Assembly: GCA_029953615.1 (NCBI GenBank)
Contig: CP124529.1
Span: 372,001-436,000, forward strand
From: Pseudomonas putida
GTDB lineage: Bacteria; Pseudomonadota; Gammaproteobacteria; Pseudomonadales; Pseudomonadaceae
DNA: 64,000 bases
Direction: 5' to 3'
Positions 61,694-64,000 of the stretch are shown in pieces (positions within the stretch are counted from its first letter, which is position 1; every line of letters begins with the position of its first letter). Under the pieces are notes generated by a model. It saw only the letters and a list, made by a program, of their open reading frames with translations, searched no databases and was not told the origin of the DNA. The translations under genes and the position numbers were made by a program.

Positions 61694-61898
61694 GGCTGCT
61701 GCGCAGCCCATCGCCGGCAAGCCAGCACCCCGACCGCGCCGGCTTCAAGCCATGCACTGTCCCTGTGGGAGCTGCTCTGGCAGTGATGTGTTGCCAGGGC
61801 CGGCCCTTTCGCGGGCACGCCCGCTCCCACAAGGTCACCACAGACTTCAAGACTTGCACAGTACCTGTGGGAGCGGGCGTGCCCGCGAAGAGGCCCGC
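61694..61898. repeat. degenerate REP followed by an inverted REP pair
   Basis: A worn REP pair (61694-61785, GCCCATCGCCGGCAAGCCAG ... CCTGTGGGAGCTG) is followed by a well-kept pair at 61800-61898 (CGGGCACGCCCGCTCCCAC and GTGGGAGCGGGCGTGCCCGC). They lie after yejF. The remainder of the 408-nt gap to 62093 shows no gene. Confidence 0.85.
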
Positions 61899-62093
61899 GA
61901 GCAAACTTCGGAGCTGATGGATGAGAGCCCCATTATGATCCGGGCCGCCTACCACCTGAGTGCGATGGCTAAAATGCTGATGGATGAGCCGTGCTGGGCA
62001 TGATGCGCTGAGAATGGCCGCCTACACGCTCGAAGTACCGCGCCATATCATCTATATGCCTGTAGAACCTTGGCGCAAGCATGGTAGACAGAT

Positions 62094-62663
62094 ATGAACA
62101 TCTCACCTTCATTTCGCAACACCCCCATCGGCCCGATGCTAAAACACTGGCGCGTGCTGAACCGCGTCAAACAGCTGCACGCCGCGCAGATGTTCGGGGT
62201 GTGCCAGTCGACCATTTCTCGCTGGGAGTCAGGCTTGCAGGACGCCGAGCCCGAGCAGCGGGCGCGTATCGAAGCCTTGCTCAAAGCCAGGCTCAGCAGT
62301 GCCGCGGACCACGCACTGGCGCGCCTTGTGTCGGACAGTTCGCAACCTGTGCACCTGGTGTGCGACCTCACCCACCGCCTGCTGGCCTGCTCATCTTCCC
62401 GCGAGGCTGAGTTCAGCGTGCCCGTCAGTGACTTGCTGGGAGTCTCGCTATGGCCATTCGCAACAGAGGAAATCGCCAGCCAGGAGCAACGCTTGGCAGG
62501 CATCGGCTGGCGCGACAACCTGGCCTCCCCGGCGCTGGAGTTCTCCACCGGCACCAATGACTCGGCACTGGTACCCATCCAGCACAGCCTGTGCCGCTGG
62601 ACCCGATTCACACTGTCGGATGGGTCGACTGCCAGGCTGGTCGAAACCCTGGCGCATATTTAA
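62094..62663 (+). CDS. XRE-like HTH regulator with C-terminal sensory-like domain
   Basis: The 189-aa product has an HTH at residues about 14-55 (MLKHWRVLNRVKQLHAAQMF, then GVCQSTISRWESGLQDAEPE). The remainder (about 75-189) looks like a PAS-type domain (SQPVHLVCDLTHRLLACSSS, SPALEFSTGTNDSALVPIQH). Start ATG 62094 has only a weak ribosome site. The HD hydrolase gene follows by 28-64 nt on the same strand. Function unknown. Confidence 0.8.
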   Translation: MNISPSFRNTPIGPMLKHWRVLNRVKQLHAAQMFGVCQSTISRWESGLQDAEPEQRARIEALLKARLSSAADHALARLVSDSSQPVHLVCDLTHRLLACSSSREAEFSVPVSDLLGVSLWPFATEEIASQEQRLAGIGWRDNLASPALEFSTGTNDSALVPIQHSLCRWTRFTLSDGSTARLVETLAHI

Positions 62664-62727
62664 TGCGTGGACGCAGGCAAGCGGCGAGCCGATGATTTAC
62701 CTCTGCAATAGCAAGAGGTATCCCGTC

Positions 62728-63294
62728 GTGCCGAATCACAACCTTCATGGAAAACTCGAATTCCTGCGCCAAGCCGAAAAGCTCAAGAGCGTGACACGCA
62801 GTGCCCACACGTCGACAGGCCGGCGGGAAAGCACGGCCGAGCACAGTTGGCGGCTGGCGTTGCTGGCGCTGGTGTTCGAGGAGGAGCTGGGTGATGTCGA
62901 TATCTGCAAGGTGCTCAAGCTGTGCCTGGTTCATGACCTTGGGGAAGCGTTGAGTGGTGATGTTCCTGCACCGCAAGCGCAGGCAACGCCAAACAAGAGC
63001 ATGAGTGAACGGCACGACCTGATCTCCATGACCTCGATGCTCGAACCCTCGATGCAGGACAACATCGTTGCCCTGTTCGACGAGTATGAAGCGGCGGACT
63101 CGCCAGAAGCCAAAGTGGTCAAGGCACTGGACAAGATCGAAACCATCCTGCAGCACACCCAGGGCGAAAACCCGCCTGGCTTCGACTACGCGTTCAACCT
63201 GGAATATGGCCGTCGCTATACCGATGCCTTACCGTTTCTGGCCATCTTGAGGCGCACACTCGATGAAGAAACACGCAAACGCATGACCCGCTAG
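62728..63294 (+). CDS. HD domain hydrolase (HDDC2/YfbR-like nucleotidase)
   Basis: The product has the HD-domain metal set: RRESTAEHSWRLALLALVFE (first His), LCLVHDLGEALSGD (HD pair) and KALDKIETILQH (late Asp). Such proteins are often 5'-deoxynucleotidases. I chose GTG 62728 (188 aa, MPNHNLHGKLEFLRQAEKLK) because GAGG lies 9 nt upstream and the family begins near EFLRQAEKLK; ATG 62692 would add 12 residues. Confidence 0.87.
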   Translation: MPNHNLHGKLEFLRQAEKLKSVTRSAHTSTGRRESTAEHSWRLALLALVFEEELGDVDICKVLKLCLVHDLGEALSGDVPAPQAQATPNKSMSERHDLISMTSMLEPSMQDNIVALFDEYEAADSPEAKVVKALDKIETILQHTQGENPPGFDYAFNLEYGRRYTDALPFLAILRRTLDEETRKRMTR

Positions 63295-63301
63295 CGCGGT
63301 C

Positions 63302-63350
63302 TTTGTGGGAGCGGTCTTGTGTCGCGAAAGGGCCGCAAAGCGGCCCCTGC
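63302..63350. repeat. partial type 2 palindromic repeat
   Basis: TTTGTGGGAGCGGTCTTGTG followed by TCGCGAAAGGGCCGC and AAAGCGGCCC is one arm of the repeat found at 5964 and 45014. Its outer end differs (TGTGGGAGCG instead of TGTAGGAGCG). It lies between convergent genes. Confidence 0.75.
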
Positions 63351-63353
63351 AAT

Positions 63354-63770
63354 TTATGCAGCAGGAATAGCCTGCGTTCGCGAGACCGGTGCCAACTGGG
63401 CAATAGCCCACAGCACTTCCAGCACCAGGACACCCCAGATCAGCGCTGAGGCGCCATTGACCAGCGCATACACCTGCCACGCCGAAAACAGCACCCTCCC
63501 CGCCGCATCGTAACGCCCAAACCGATGCTCAGGGTGGCGAATGCGCAACCACGCCCACACGCACACAATCGACCCCATCAGGTTGGCCATCATGACCTGC
63601 ATCGCTCCAAACAGCGGAATTTCACCCGCCAGCCCAAACGTGTCATGCAGCCCGCTCAACCACCCATGCAACAGGGCAAAACTCCAGGGGGTCGCAAAGC
63701 CGATGGTAACCACCAGATCATAGACACCGCTGGCCCGGACCAGCTTGCGATACTGCGTTTCACTCCACAT
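63354..63770 (-). CDS. small inner-membrane protein (138 aa)
   Basis: The product has about four hydrophobic segments (SGVYDLVVTIGFATPWSFAL, EIPLFGAMQVMMANLMGSIV, LFSAWQVYALVNGASALIWG, VLVLEVLWAIAQ) and a conserved-looking WAWLRIRHPEHRFGRYDAAG loop. Family not recognised with certainty. GAGGG lies 8 nt before ATG 63770; an earlier in-frame start at 63791 adds seven residues. Confidence 0.8.
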   Translation of the reverse strand: MWSETQYRKLVRASGVYDLVVTIGFATPWSFALLHGWLSGLHDTFGLAGEIPLFGAMQVMMANLMGSIVCVWAWLRIRHPEHRFGRYDAAGRVLFSAWQVYALVNGASALIWGVLVLEVLWAIAQLAPVSRTQAIPAA

Positions 63771-63954
63771 ATCCACTGCCCTCTCAATCACGGAGGCTGC
63801 AGCCTAAAGCCTGGAGTACGCTCCAAGGTCAAGCCCGAAGAAGGGCATCATTTCAGCCTTGTTATCATTTTTTCTGAAAACAATCGTCTTCCATCATCAG
63901 CTGGATCGGGCATAAATTCTCCGCCGTCAACTCCCAGTACCCACGGTAGAGCCC

Positions 63955-64000
63955 ATGTCCAGCCCACAGAACCAGCCCGCCTCCCCTGCCCTGGCCACAC
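63955..64000 (+). CDS. start of an unidentified gene, cut by window end
   Basis: ATG 63955 (MSSPQNQPASPALAT) follows GGTAGAGCCC, and the frame stays open to the edge. Only 15 codons are visible, so the product cannot be named; the Pro/Ser/Ala-rich start would suit many membrane or regulatory proteins. Confidence 0.35.
   Translation, partial: MSSPQNQPASPALAT

Overview
The window is a 64 kb piece of a Pseudomonas chromosome, almost certainly from the P. putida group. It has high GC, gene order gacA-uvrC-pgsA-tRNA-Gly, the 13-gene nuoA-N operon with fused nuoCD, an ldcA-type lysine decarboxylase, dnaQ-rnhA-gloB-mltD, and many copies of the GC-rich palindromic REP element typical of P. putida. 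Most of it is core chromosome.

Layout. 1-9.7 kb: 3' end of a chemoreceptor gene, a large palindromic repeat, a small conserved gene, tRNA-Gly/pgsA/uvrC/gacA (minus strand), an XRE regulator, a GNAT acetyltransferase, a DUF488 protein, a PiT-type phosphate transporter (frameshifted), a GST and a hotdog thioesterase. 9.7-16.9 kb: GABA-type permease, LysR regulator and class III aminotransferase (amino acid catabolism), two small proteins, and a second elongation factor G. 17-22.4 kb: SulP transporter, then an operon-like pair of AAA ATPase and exported S8 peptidase, divergent from a secretin-N-domain protein across a 38-bp dyad. 22.8-25.5 kb: isocitrate lyase aceA and a YhhN-family membrane protein. 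25.8-40.8 kb: complete nuo operon (respiratory complex I) closed by a strong terminator. 40.9-42.7 kb: an accessory islet of P2-phage-like genes (Ogr activator, CI-type repressor, holin-like protein, gpL head-completion protein) headed by a bare LuxR-type HTH. 42.9-46.4 kb: TonB-dependent receptor and a complete IS110-family element. 46.4-54.2 kb: FMN reductase, ldcA, dnaQ, rnhA, SAM methyltransferase, gloB, mltD. 54.3-61.7 kb: yej-type peptide ABC operon with two tandem binding proteins. 61.7-64 kb: REPs, XRE-like regulator, HD hydrolase, small membrane protein and the first codons of a further gene.

Main observations. (1) The 257-nt noncoding left end of the IS110 element carries four short segments that match, in order, the left target, right target, left donor and right donor around CT core dinucleotides, as expected of an IS110 bridge RNA; the target is the outer end of a chromosomal palindromic repeat. 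(2) Five single-base indels break four otherwise intact genes (PiT transporter, nuoG twice, nuoM, IS110 transposase). All are 1-nt changes, most in short homopolymers, and the flanking reading frames are perfectly conserved, so residual sequencing error is the likeliest cause. (3) The ATPase/S8-peptidase pair and the LuxR-HTH/gpL/holin cassette are the best candidates for little-described functional units. Residue numbers, start choices and alignments were made by eye.
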